Positions 18,040 to 26,666 of a stretch of DNA of 64,000 bases are shown here, one piece after another. The DNA comes from Salegentibacter sp. R32 (GTDB taxonomy: Bacteria; Bacteroidota; Bacteroidia; Flavobacteriales; Flavobacteriaceae): NCBI RefSeq assembly GCF_008692195.1, contig NZ_RXOM01000015.1:1-64000 (forward strand). The letters run 5' to 3'. The notes below the pieces were generated by a model. It had not been told where the DNA came from. It searched no databases and saw only the letters and a list, made by a program, of their open reading frames with translations. The position numbers were made by a program, and so were the translations under genes. The number at the start of each line of letters is the position of its first letter. The stretch's first letter is position 1.

Positions 18040-18806
18040 CTTGTTTTCTTTTTAGTTAATTGATTTCCACTTTTTGGGGCATAAACTCTTAAAAAAATAG
18101 GTTATCACCAATTTGAGCATTGGATGAAGCGGTTGTATGGGTAGCGTTTTAAATAGTTGTTTGATAAAACAGCATTTAAACAAGCTACTTATACAGGACT
18201 TTTAGGCAATAGCTTTTTGTTTTTTTGAGGTACGAGAAAAAGCAATATGCTATGGCTTATTACTACATTTTATGAACCTATTTTTTTATAACCGCTGACT
18301 TGGGTGGTGGGGAAAAGTGGTCTTTTATATTTGTTAACGAAATGAAACAAACAAAGACTTGAGGTAAGGAATAATTGGACTTAACGATGGTTTTGTGCAG
18401 CTTGAATGAGATAACGAATATGCTTCATTTTAATCTAAAATTTCAAATGGTTATTGTTTCAATTTAGTTCGGATTTTTATTAAAAGTTCGGATGTGAGCG
18501 TGGGAAAAGCGGCTATTTTACATAATGGCGTTATAACTACAGCTTTGGTGATGCGGTGGGTGTAGCGGCTGCTATTATAACTACCCGTTATGTAAACATA
18601 GCTTGGGGTAGTTTTTGGTGTGAGGGATGGCAACAGCTCTTTGCTTTTTTATTGTACTACTTTTAAAATATAATAGCAAATAAAATAAGCAATGTGCTGT
18701 GTGAGGGTTGGCAACCAAAAACTACAAGTGCGGTGGATAGCGGAACAAAACAAAAGACAGAGGATTTTGAGGTACGAAAAAACTGGGTTTTGGGTTGTGG
18801 GGACAA
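18040..18806. other. 767-bp noncoding region with dispersed repeats
   Basis: No convincing gene is present. It holds two pairs of imperfect direct repeats: TTTTGAGGTACGAGAAAA (18223-18240) with a one-base variant at 18765-18782, and GTGTGAGGGATGGCAAC (18618-18634) with a one-base variant at 18699-18715. There is also an inverted repeat (TTTACATAATGG 18517-18528 with CCGTTATGTAAA 18585-18596, one mismatch) enclosing a direct TTATAACTAC repeat (18531-18540 and 18575-18584). It may be the remnant of a mobilisation locus or origin of transfer, or a junction left when metal cargo was acquired. Confidence 0.5.
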
Positions 18807-20735
18807 TTACCAACTCATTCGTTGTAATCTAACTGCATTTAAAATTGCTAATAATGCTACTCCTACATCTGCAAAAACTGCTTCCCACAATGTGGCCATA
18901 CCAATTGCGCCCAAAATCATAAAGATAATTTTTACACCGAAAGCCAGACCAATATTCTGCCATACGATGCGTCTTGTAGACCGACCTATTTTTATTGCCC
19001 TTGCAATTTTAGAGGGTTGGTCGGTCTGGATAATGACATCCGCCGTTTCGATGGCCACATCACTACCCAAACCACCCATTGCAATGCCAACATCACTTAT
19101 CGCCAAAACCGGGGCATCGTTAATACCATCGCCTATAAATGCTACTTTGGTTCCGGATTGCTTTTTGAGTTCTTCGACTTCGTTCAATTTGTCTTCAGGC
19201 AACAATCCACCTTTTGCCCAATCGATATTTAACTCTTTTGCAACTTGTTGTGTAATAGAGTCCTTGTCGCCTGATAGCATTATAATCCTGGAAATTCCTG
19301 AATCTCGAATTTGTTTAATGGCTTGGTGTGCATCATCCTTTAATTCATCTGCAATGGTTACATAACCTTCAAATTTTCCGTCAATAGACACCATAACAAT
19401 TGATTCTACAATACCATCTGTTTCCGAAGGAACTTCAATACTGTTTGAGGTCATCAATGCTTTGTTACCTACAAGTACTGTTTTTCCGTTGACCATCCCT
19501 TTCAATCCTTTTCCGGCAACCTCTGAAACATTGGTGGCCTCATAATCAGAACCGTCCGCTTTATATTCCAAGATCGCCTTGGCAATGGGATGTGTGGATT
19601 GTTCTTCCATCGCCATCAGGTACTTCATAAACGTTGCCTTTTCTAATGTTATGGGTTTGATTTCCTTTATTTTGAATACCCCGTGAGTAACGGTTCCTGT
19701 TTTGTCCATTACTACCGTATTCACTTGGGTCATTGCATCCAAGAAGGATGCACCCTTGAATAGAATACCGTTTCGGGATGCTGCACCCAACCCACCGAAG
19801 TAACCCAGGGGAATGGAAATCACCAATGCACAGGGACAAGAAATTACCAGAAAAATCAAGGCCCGGTATAACCACTCCTGAAATACGTACCCGTCCACAA
19901 AAAAATAAGGTAAAAACGTTAAGCATACTGCTAAGAAAACTACGATAGGAGTATAGATGCGTGCAAATTTCCTTATAAACAGTTCGGTCTTTGATTTACG
20001 TGCTGTGGCATTTTGCACCATATCGAGAATTCGAGCAATGGAACTATCCTTAAATTCCTTGGTGGTTTCCACTTCTACAACACCTTCTAGATTGATGCTC
20101 CCGGCAAAAACCTTGTCTCCTTTGGCAATGGTGTCGGGTTTGCTTTCCCCCGTAATCGCTGCGGTATTGACCGATGCTTTTTTAGATAGCAATTGGCCAT
20201 CTAAAGGGAACTTTTCACCTACGCGCACTTGTATTTTTTCTCCAATTTCAACGGTCTCGGGATCGACCGAAACATAATCGCCGTTCCGATACACCACGGC
20301 CTCATTAGGACGTACATCAAGAAGCGCCTTTATGTTGCCCTTTGCTCGTTTTACAGCTGCGTTTTGGAAAAGTTCGCCCACGGCGTAAAACAGCATTACG
20401 GCCACACCTTCCGGGTATTCCCCAATGGCGAACGCCCCTAAGGTTGCGATAGACATTAGGAAGAATTCGGTAAAGAAATCACCGTCCCTGATACTTTTCC
20501 ATCCCTCTTTTATAACAGGAAAACCAACGGGGATGTAGGCTACCGCATACCAAGCGATTCGTACCCAACCTTTAAAAAACGGAAAGGCATCAAAGTAATC
20601 AATAGCAATTCCCGCTATCAACATCACAAAACTGAATATGGAAGGGATGTATTCCTTAATGCTCAGTTGTGATGAAACCTTATTTTCAATTGAAGGATCC
20701 TTGAGGTCTCTTAGATTTAGTTTTTTCTTTTTCAT
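18807..20735 (-). CDS. P1B-type heavy-metal ATPase, Zn/Cd/Pb exporter type
   Basis: The 642-residue ATPase has the transmembrane motif SCPCALVISIP (CPC, about 297-307), the phosphorylation loop DKTGTVTHG (about 345), an HP motif in STHPIAKAI and the hinge GDGINDAPVLA. The C-terminal membrane segment (DVGVALLAILNAVRL) carries the Asp typical of P1B-2 (ZntA/CadA) pumps, so export of Zn(II), Cd(II) or Pb(II) is likely. There is no N-terminal Cys-containing HMA domain; about 30 basic residues precede TM1. It lies 12 bp downstream of the exchanger gene at the end of the block A run. Confidence 0.92.
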   Translation of the reverse strand: MKKKKLNLRDLKDPSIENKVSSQLSIKEYIPSIFSFVMLIAGIAIDYFDAFPFFKGWVRIAWYAVAYIPVGFPVIKEGWKSIRDGDFFTEFFLMSIATLGAFAIGEYPEGVAVMLFYAVGELFQNAAVKRAKGNIKALLDVRPNEAVVYRNGDYVSVDPETVEIGEKIQVRVGEKFPLDGQLLSKKASVNTAAITGESKPDTIAKGDKVFAGSINLEGVVEVETTKEFKDSSIARILDMVQNATARKSKTELFIRKFARIYTPIVVFLAVCLTFLPYFFVDGYVFQEWLYRALIFLVISCPCALVISIPLGYFGGLGAASRNGILFKGASFLDAMTQVNTVVMDKTGTVTHGVFKIKEIKPITLEKATFMKYLMAMEEQSTHPIAKAILEYKADGSDYEATNVSEVAGKGLKGMVNGKTVLVGNKALMTSNSIEVPSETDGIVESIVMVSIDGKFEGYVTIADELKDDAHQAIKQIRDSGISRIIMLSGDKDSITQQVAKELNIDWAKGGLLPEDKLNEVEELKKQSGTKVAFIGDGINDAPVLAISDVGIAMGGLGSDVAIETADVIIQTDQPSKIARAIKIGRSTRRIVWQNIGLAFGVKIIFMILGAIGMATLWEAVFADVGVALLAILNAVRLQRMSW

Positions 20736-20747
20736 ATATGTTTTATT

Positions 20748-21746
20748 TTAAAATAGTTTTAGAACAAAAAATACCATTGTCAATAGATAGACGATATAGG
20801 CTGCATCGAACGCGAATATCTGCCATCTGCTAAAACCGTGAAGTTCCTTGCTTTGATGGACAAAAAGGGAGTACAAAAGCGGCATCAGTCCAACGAAGGC
20901 AAGATTCACCCAAAACAACTGGAAATCTTCGATAGGGGTAGTAACCAGCGCCAACGGGAAAAAGGCGACCGTCATCGTAACCGCATTATCTGCGATAACA
21001 CTAGTGGTGCCTGCCGTTACTTCGCCTCCTTTCACCACGCTCCAGGTCTTAAATATTTCAGGCGCGGTGGTCATTATACCCGTGATGAACAATCCCCCAA
21101 CGATTTCAGAAATATTCAGGGCCGAAACAATATTTTCTGTTGCCTTAACAATAAAAAAAGCACCCACAGCTATGGCCAGGGCCCCGGCCACGGATAACCA
21201 GACTTTCTTTTTGTCCCATTCTACTTTTTCGCCCTTTTCCCTGCCTTTTATAATGGCATGCGTTAAAAAAGCAGCATAGGCAGCCAGCATAATATAGCCA
21301 TCGATGGGTTGTAATCCACGCCAGGCTTTGGGAAGGGTTAGTATAGCTACCAAAGCAATGATTGCCAGGTAGGGGATGGACAATACCGAAACAGAACGTT
21401 TGTTCAGAGCCAGTAGGTTGGCATCCAGATGTTTTTGGTGTTCCTTATTATTTTTAAATTGCTTTCTGGAAGCGAAATAGGCTATGCTAACCATCAACGG
21501 AATGGAAATTATATTGGAACCCAAAAGGTTGCCCAGACCAATTTCCGATACTCCCCGGGCTGCACTGGTAACGTTTACAGCTACCTCGGGGCTGGCGGTC
21601 ACAATGGCAAGGAAAGCTGCTCCTGCAGAAGCTGTAAGCCCCCATTGCTTACGGAGCATCTTTAAAGGCGTCAAGAGTTGGTCCGCACCCCAATGGGCAG
21701 CCCAAGCTGCCAATCCCAATACTACTACCCAGAGCCAAACGTTCAT
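20748..21746 (-). CDS. Sodium/calcium exchanger (CaCA) family membrane protein
   Basis: The 332-residue protein has about ten membrane helices in two inverted halves. Alpha-repeat motifs are visible: ASPEVAVNVTSAARGVSEIGLGNLLGSNI in the first half and TTAPEIFKTWSVVKGGEVTAGTTSVIADNAV in the second. These form the cation site in CaCA exchangers. The substrate could be Ca(II) or a toxic divalent metal, given its position between lspA and the P1B-2-type ATPase gene with gaps of only 11-12 bp. Confidence 0.85.
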   Translation of the reverse strand: MNVWLWVVVLGLAAWAAHWGADQLLTPLKMLRKQWGLTASAGAAFLAIVTASPEVAVNVTSAARGVSEIGLGNLLGSNIISIPLMVSIAYFASRKQFKNNKEHQKHLDANLLALNKRSVSVLSIPYLAIIALVAILTLPKAWRGLQPIDGYIMLAAYAAFLTHAIIKGREKGEKVEWDKKKVWLSVAGALAIAVGAFFIVKATENIVSALNISEIVGGLFITGIMTTAPEIFKTWSVVKGGEVTAGTTSVIADNAVTMTVAFFPLALVTTPIEDFQLFWVNLAFVGLMPLLYSLFVHQSKELHGFSRWQIFAFDAAYIVYLLTMVFFVLKLF

Positions 21747-21757
21747 AACTAATCGAT

Positions 21758-22429
21758 TTATATAATTGTCCTGTTACTTTCAGTATATTTCAACTTTTTA
21801 TTTTCCGATATTTTCTGGTCTTTTTTTTGTTGGCTTTGAAAGATCAGGAGTAAAATCACTCCCGTGCTAATCCAAACATCTGCGGTATTGAATACAGGGT
21901 CGAAAAAAGTAAATTCATTGCCTCCCCATAATAGCATCCATTCCGGAAGCCTTGTTTCAATAATGGGAAGGAACCACATATCCACCACATTGCCATTTAA
22001 AAATCCCGCATAACCACCGCCTGAGGAGAATATTTCTGCAATATTACGAAGTGCGGGATCACTTTTTTCAAAAATCAGTCCGTAAAATGCACCGTCAATC
22101 AAATTGCCCAATGCACCTGCGTATATAAATGCGGCACAGATTATAAAGACTTTTGCATATCCTTTACGTATCATTTTTTTGATATAAAAGGTCCCCCAAA
22201 TAACGGCTACGAAGCGAAATAGGATCAAAACAAGCTTGGCCAGATATCCCTCCCCAAACTTAAAGCCCCAGGCCATTCCGGGATTTTCCAAAAAATGCAA
22301 GCGAAACCAATCCAGGCCAAATACGTAGTACTCCTCGCCATAATAAAAATGGGTCTTCACATAAATCTTTATGGTCTGGTCTATTGCCAACAACAGTAAA
22401 ATCAATAATGCTACACTACTTTTATTCAT
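21758..22429 (-). CDS. lspA: Lipoprotein signal peptidase (signal peptidase II)
   Basis: The 223-residue membrane aspartyl protease that cleaves prolipoprotein signal peptides is recognised by its catalytic Asp motifs: GALGNLIDGAFYG and FNTADVWIS. There are four membrane helices. It is longer than the about 165-residue enterobacterial enzyme because of an insertion between the two Asp motifs, common in Bacteroidota. An island copy next to metal transporters is probably a second copy supporting maturation of lipoprotein adaptors encoded by the island; that role is inference. Confidence 0.93.
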   Translation of the reverse strand: MNKSSVALLILLLLAIDQTIKIYVKTHFYYGEEYYVFGLDWFRLHFLENPGMAWGFKFGEGYLAKLVLILFRFVAVIWGTFYIKKMIRKGYAKVFIICAAFIYAGALGNLIDGAFYGLIFEKSDPALRNIAEIFSSGGGYAGFLNGNVVDMWFLPIIETRLPEWMLLWGGNEFTFFDPVFNTADVWISTGVILLLIFQSQQKKDQKISENKKLKYTESNRTII

Positions 22430-22473
22430 AATTTCCTATTGTTTCCCAACGTCTTGTGCAACATATATTTGCA

Positions 22474-23274
22474 TTATTTAGATAATTTTAAAATTCTTAT
22501 GGCGCCCCGCATTACAAACGTGAAGACGATGCCGCCAATCACCAAATCGGGCCATTTGCTATTCAGAAAATAGACCAGTACCCCTGCCAGTATCACCCCG
22601 CCGTTTACGATGATATCATTGGACGTAAAAATAGCACTGGCCTGCATATGCGCCTCCTTACTTTTGGCCTTATTTATCAACCAGAGCGAAATAAGGTTCC
22701 CCAGTAAGGCTAAAATGGAAACTATGATCATCCATTCGAACATTGGTGTTTCACTACTTGTAAAAAACCTTCTTAATACCTCTGCAAAACCAAGTGTTGC
22801 CAATGCAATTTGAAAGTAGCCGCTGAATTTTGCCACCTTCTTTTTTCTGGAAATGGCACCACCTACTGCAAATAAACTTAGCGCATATACTATCGAATCT
22901 GCCAGCATATCCAAAGAATCTGCAATTAGGCCCATAGAAGAAGAAATCCACCCCGTGGTCATTTCGATAATGAAAAAGCCGAAATTTATCCCCAGGACCC
23001 ACCAAAGGATTGTTTTCTGTTTGGATTGGTCTTCTATTACGGGAGGCTCGGCTTCTTCGGTCCCCATAAATTTATCACCTAATTTTAATTCTGAAATCGA
23101 GGCTTTGATTTCCTCATTCCCTTCAAGGTGATATACTTCAAGTTTTCGATTGGGTATATCAAAATCCAAATATTTCACTTGAGCATAAGATTCCAATTTC
23201 ATCCGGATCATCTGTTCTTCTGAAGGACAGTCCATTTGACTTACTATAAAAGTACTTTTGTTCATTTCTCCCAT
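22474..23274 (-). CDS. CDF-like cation transporter with degenerate N-terminal HMA domain
   Basis: The 266-residue protein has an N-terminal ferredoxin-like metal-binding domain (about 1-70) where the usual CxxC motif is reduced to MDCPSEEQ, one Cys only. It is followed by a cation-diffusion-facilitator membrane domain of about six helices. TM2 has ADSLDMLADS (DxxxD rather than HxxxD) and TM5 has FTSNDIIVN in place of the usual HxxxD, and the C-terminal cytosolic dimer domain is missing. Substrate therefore cannot be assumed to be zinc. The gap to nhaA is 1 bp, so the genes are co-transcribed. Confidence 0.83.
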   Translation of the reverse strand: MGEMNKSTFIVSQMDCPSEEQMIRMKLESYAQVKYLDFDIPNRKLEVYHLEGNEEIKASISELKLGDKFMGTEEAEPPVIEDQSKQKTILWWVLGINFGFFIIEMTTGWISSSMGLIADSLDMLADSIVYALSLFAVGGAISRKKKVAKFSGYFQIALATLGFAEVLRRFFTSSETPMFEWMIIVSILALLGNLISLWLINKAKSKEAHMQASAIFTSNDIIVNGGVILAGVLVYFLNSKWPDLVIGGIVFTFVMRGAIRILKLSK

Positions 23275-23275
23275 A

Positions 23276-24625
23276 TCACTTAACTATATTTTTCCTTCCT
23301 TTATTGGAAGTTAATAAGAGAATTACCGCACCGCCAATAGCTGCAAGTAATGAAGCTATCAAAATGCTTATTTTCGAAATTTTAATCAATTCCTGATCAT
23401 TAAATGCGAGATTGGTAATAAAAAGGGACATGGTAAAGCCAATTCCCGCGATCATACCAATTCCAATTATATGTTTCCAGTTTAGTGTAATATGTAATTC
23501 GGAAACTCCAAGTTTTTGCCCGATCAATGTAAAAATACCAATCCCTGTTACTTTCCCAATAGCTAATCCCAAAAGGATCCCCAGCCCTAAAGAACCGGAA
23601 ACAACCTCAATTAAATTTACATCGAGCTTTACTCCCGCATTCGCGACTGCAAAAATTGGAATGATAAAGAAAGCATTGAAATCAACAAGGGAATTTTCCA
23701 GTTTGAGCAAAGGAGGCCTTGAATTCTCAGTATCTGTTTTAATAGCTTTTAAAATTATTTGTTGTTTTTTATCCTGAAGAGGATTTAATTTTTCCAGCTC
23801 TGTTTTCTCAAGATTAGTAACGTTTGTGGCGGTCCTTTCTTTTAATATTTTACTGTCTAATTTGGGCACTATTGGAATGGTAATGGCAAAAAGTACTCCC
23901 GCAATAGTTGGATGGATCCCCGAATTAAGGAAGCAATACCATAAGATGATCCCAATAATAATATACCAAATCAAATTTTTGATCCCAGTCCAATTCATTA
24001 ATAATAATAACCCAAATGCCCCCATGCCCGATCCAAGGTATATCCAGCTCAACTCGTTGCTATAAAACAATGCTATCACCAATATGGCACCTATATCGTC
24101 AGCAATAGCGAGGGCTATTAAAAATGTTTTTAACTGCCTGGGGACATTTTTTCCCAGTAGGCCAATAATCCCTAGTGAATATGCGATATCGGTAGCCATA
24201 GGGATGCCCCAACCCTTTATATTTTCAGTGCCTAAATTTAGGCTAATAAAAATGAGGGCCGGAACTGCCATGCCACCTAAAGCTGCCAACAATGGGGCTG
24301 AGGCTTTTTTAATTGAAGATAATTCCCCCACCATAACCTCCCTCTTCAATTCAAGGCCGGCAACCAAAAAGAAAATTGCCATTAGGCCATCATTGATCCA
24401 TTCTTCAATTGTTAGCCCAAAACTAAGATGCTCGGAAAATTCAAAAAGCAATTCATCGCCAAGAAAATGATGATAGGCACTTGCCCACTGTGAATTAGCT
24501 AAAAGAAGGGCAACTATAGTAGCAATTATTAAAAAAATCCCCCCAGCTGTTTCCCTGTCGAGGAACTTTGTTGCCGTTTCCCTGATATACCCAATAGTGG
24601 ATTGATTTCGAACTGATTGCCCCAT
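23276..24625 (-). CDS. nhaA: Na+/H+ antiporter NhaA
   Basis: The 449-residue antiporter has the family signature: GLTIEEWINDGLMAIFFLVAGLELKREV, GWGIPMATDIAYSLGIIGLLG and the paired aspartates in ALAIADDIGAILVIALFYS (equivalent to Asp163/164 of E. coli NhaA). It exchanges sodium or lithium for protons at the inner membrane. A polar segment (about 255-305) is inserted in the middle. Its place among metal transporters suggests that it restores proton and sodium balance while proton-driven RND pumps run; this is inference. Confidence 0.95.
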   Translation of the reverse strand: MGQSVRNQSTIGYIRETATKFLDRETAGGIFLIIATIVALLLANSQWASAYHHFLGDELLFEFSEHLSFGLTIEEWINDGLMAIFFLVAGLELKREVMVGELSSIKKASAPLLAALGGMAVPALIFISLNLGTENIKGWGIPMATDIAYSLGIIGLLGKNVPRQLKTFLIALAIADDIGAILVIALFYSNELSWIYLGSGMGAFGLLLLMNWTGIKNLIWYIIIGIILWYCFLNSGIHPTIAGVLFAITIPIVPKLDSKILKERTATNVTNLEKTELEKLNPLQDKKQQIILKAIKTDTENSRPPLLKLENSLVDFNAFFIIPIFAVANAGVKLDVNLIEVVSGSLGLGILLGLAIGKVTGIGIFTLIGQKLGVSELHITLNWKHIIGIGMIAGIGFTMSLFITNLAFNDQELIKISKISILIASLLAAIGGAVILLLTSNKGRKNIVK

Positions 24626-24722
24626 TTTATCTTATCTGTTTTTTGAGTTCATTACTTAAACCTTAATATTTCAAAAAGCTCAGTAGCGTCTTAATTTTTA
24701 AGAACTTACTGTTAGGTCAACT

Positions 24723-26132
24723 TTAAATATGCAACGCCCTGTCTTCGGTGGCTGCCAAACAGGCTTCTTTAAAGGTTTCTGAAAAGGTGGGGTGCCCGTG
24801 TGACATTCTTGCTATGTCTTCGGCAGCTGCCCTAAATTCCATCGCTACCACCGCTTCGGTGTAGCTGTCTGCTATGCGAGGGCCTATCATATGCACGCCC
24901 AGTATCTCATCGGTTTCCTTATCTGCAATTACTTTTATAAAACCGTCGGTGTCCATACTTATCTTTGCCCGTGCATTTGCCTTAAAAGGGAAAGAGCCTG
25001 TTTTTATACTTTTATTGGCCTTTTTCAGTTCTTCTTCCGTCAAGCCTACACCGGCGACCTCAGGCTGGGTGTACACGATATTTGGGATAAGCGAATAATT
25101 GATATGGGGCTTTTGGCCAACAATCCGTTCGGCTACAAAAACGCCTTCTTCACTGGCTTTATGGGCAAGCATTGCCCCCCGGATTACATCCCCAATGGCA
25201 TACACACCCTTGACGTTGGTTTCAAGGTTTTTATCTACCGTTATCTGTCCTTTCTCATTGGTTTCCACGCCAATGTTTTCAAGCCCTAAACTGGCGGTGT
25301 ATGGTTTTCGGCCAATGGCCATAAGACAGTAATCGCCATCTAAACTCATTTCTTCTTTATCGGAAAGATTTTCCGCTTTCAATTCTACTTTATCCTCAGT
25401 TGCCGTTGCGTTGGTCACCTTATGTTCCAAATAAAAATCAATTCCCTGTTTTCTAAGGGAACGGTGCAATTGATGTCCCAGTGCGCCGTCCATAGTGGCG
25501 ATAAGGCTATCAAAATATTCTACTATGGAAACCTTTGAACCCAGGCGGGCGAATACGGAACCTATCTCAACACCGATAACGCCACCCCCAACGACCATTA
25601 AGTGCTTGGGGATTTCCTGTAGGGCAAGGGCTTCGGTAGAAGAGATGATACGCTTTTTGTCTATTTTAATATTGGGCAATGAAGCGGGTTTGGACCCTGT
25701 GGCAATGATGATTTTATCGGTTGCTATGGTTTCCGTTTTATCTTCTCCCTTAATTTCAATCGTGTTTTTGTCCTTGATGGTGCCATGACCTTCATAAACG
25801 GTAACCTTGTTCTTTTTCATCAGATAATCAACGCCATTGATGATTTCCTGTACCACATCCTGAACCCTTTGGCTCATTTTCAGGATATCGACATTGGCCT
25901 CTTTAACATCAATCCCAAATTTTTCGAATTGATGCTTGAGTTTGTAATAATGCTCAGAGGCTTCCAACCAGGCTTTTGACGGGATACAGCCCACGTTAAG
26001 GCAGGTGCCGCCAAGCGTGTTGTACCTTTCAATAATGGCTACTTTTAATCCTAATTGGGCGCAACGGATCGCACTTACATACCCGCCCGGGCCAGATCCT
26101 ATTATAGTTACATCAAATTTTTCCATATTCAT
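24723..26132 (-). CDS. lpdA: Dihydrolipoyl dehydrogenase-type flavoprotein
   Basis: The 469-residue FAD disulfide oxidoreductase has IIGSGPGGYVSAIRCAQLG (FAD site), redox-active GGTCLNVGCIPSK, an NAD-binding VVGGGVIGVEIGSVFARLG, and HGHPTFSETFKEA with the active-site His-Glu pair. This is the Lpd (E3) signature. It has no N-terminal HMA domain and no C-terminal Cys pair, so it is not mercuric reductase. An island copy away from 2-oxoacid dehydrogenase genes may support metal or redox stress tolerance. It lies 85 bp downstream of a fur-type gene. Confidence 0.92.
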   Translation of the reverse strand: MNMEKFDVTIIGSGPGGYVSAIRCAQLGLKVAIIERYNTLGGTCLNVGCIPSKAWLEASEHYYKLKHQFEKFGIDVKEANVDILKMSQRVQDVVQEIINGVDYLMKKNKVTVYEGHGTIKDKNTIEIKGEDKTETIATDKIIIATGSKPASLPNIKIDKKRIISSTEALALQEIPKHLMVVGGGVIGVEIGSVFARLGSKVSIVEYFDSLIATMDGALGHQLHRSLRKQGIDFYLEHKVTNATATEDKVELKAENLSDKEEMSLDGDYCLMAIGRKPYTASLGLENIGVETNEKGQITVDKNLETNVKGVYAIGDVIRGAMLAHKASEEGVFVAERIVGQKPHINYSLIPNIVYTQPEVAGVGLTEEELKKANKSIKTGSFPFKANARAKISMDTDGFIKVIADKETDEILGVHMIGPRIADSYTEAVVAMEFRAAAEDIARMSHGHPTFSETFKEACLAATEDRALHI

Positions 26133-26216
26133 ATTTTTTTTAAGTTCGTTACGGTGGAAAAAACCTTAAGCTTGACCATTGGGGGCTGGGATTCAGGCTT
26201 AAGGCACTCCCACCTA

Positions 26217-26651
26217 TTATTTTTTACTACAATTTTTACATATCCCTTTTAATACCAGGTTCACATCGTTCACCTCATACTGGTCTGGCAAACTCTCTTC
26301 CGATATTTTATTTGGTAAACAGATTGTTTTCTTACAATCGGTACAATGAAAGTGCATATGTAAACCTGTACTGAGTTTAACATTGGTGTTTTCATCAGAA
26401 AGCGCATATTTTGCCACTCCTGTCCCATCGTTGATCTGATGAATCAACCCTTTATCCTCAAAAGTCTTGAGATTGCGATAAAAGGTAGTCCTGTTTGCTG
26501 TTTTATTGGTTTCGCTCTTTTGAACAAAGGCCTTTTTCAAATCGGAAAAGGACACGGCACTTTGCTTCCTTTTCAGAAACTTGTATATCTTCGACCGCAT
26601 TTGAGTAGGTCGAATACCGTGATTTGATAATATTTTTTCCGTTTTGGTCAT
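26217..26651 (-). CDS. Fur-family metalloregulator (paralogue 1)
   Basis: The 144-residue protein has the Fur winged helix (HGIRPTQMRSKIYKFLKRKQSAVSFSDLKKAFVQKS... NRTTFYRNLKTFEDKGLIHQINDG) and dimerisation domain with HMHFHCTDCKKTICLP and a C-terminal CKNC pair, giving a structural Cys4 zinc site. It sits between the copper oxidase and lpdA genes, and is closely related to two further Fur genes at 32878 and 33352. The sensed metal is unknown. Confidence 0.9.
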   Translation of the reverse strand: MTKTEKILSNHGIRPTQMRSKIYKFLKRKQSAVSFSDLKKAFVQKSETNKTANRTTFYRNLKTFEDKGLIHQINDGTGVAKYALSDENTNVKLSTGLHMHFHCTDCKKTICLPNKISEESLPDQYEVNDVNLVLKGICKNCSKK

Positions 26652-26666
26652 CGAAATTTTACAGTA

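Noticed and set aside
18451-18633. 60-codon minus-strand ORF in the noncoding region
   Set aside because: Short, compositionally random and overlapping the inverted and direct repeats; no start signal or homology pattern supports it.
18694-19365. 223-codon ORF on the plus strand opposite the P1B-2-type ATPase gene
   Set aside because: It is antisense to well-conserved ATPase sequence, its product has no recognisable fold, and the minus-strand gene explains the codon pattern.
24723-26132. Mercuric reductase instead of dihydrolipoyl dehydrogenase
   Set aside because: No N-terminal HMA domain and no C-terminal Cys pair, and no merT/merP-like genes nearby; the Lpd HxxxxE motif is present.
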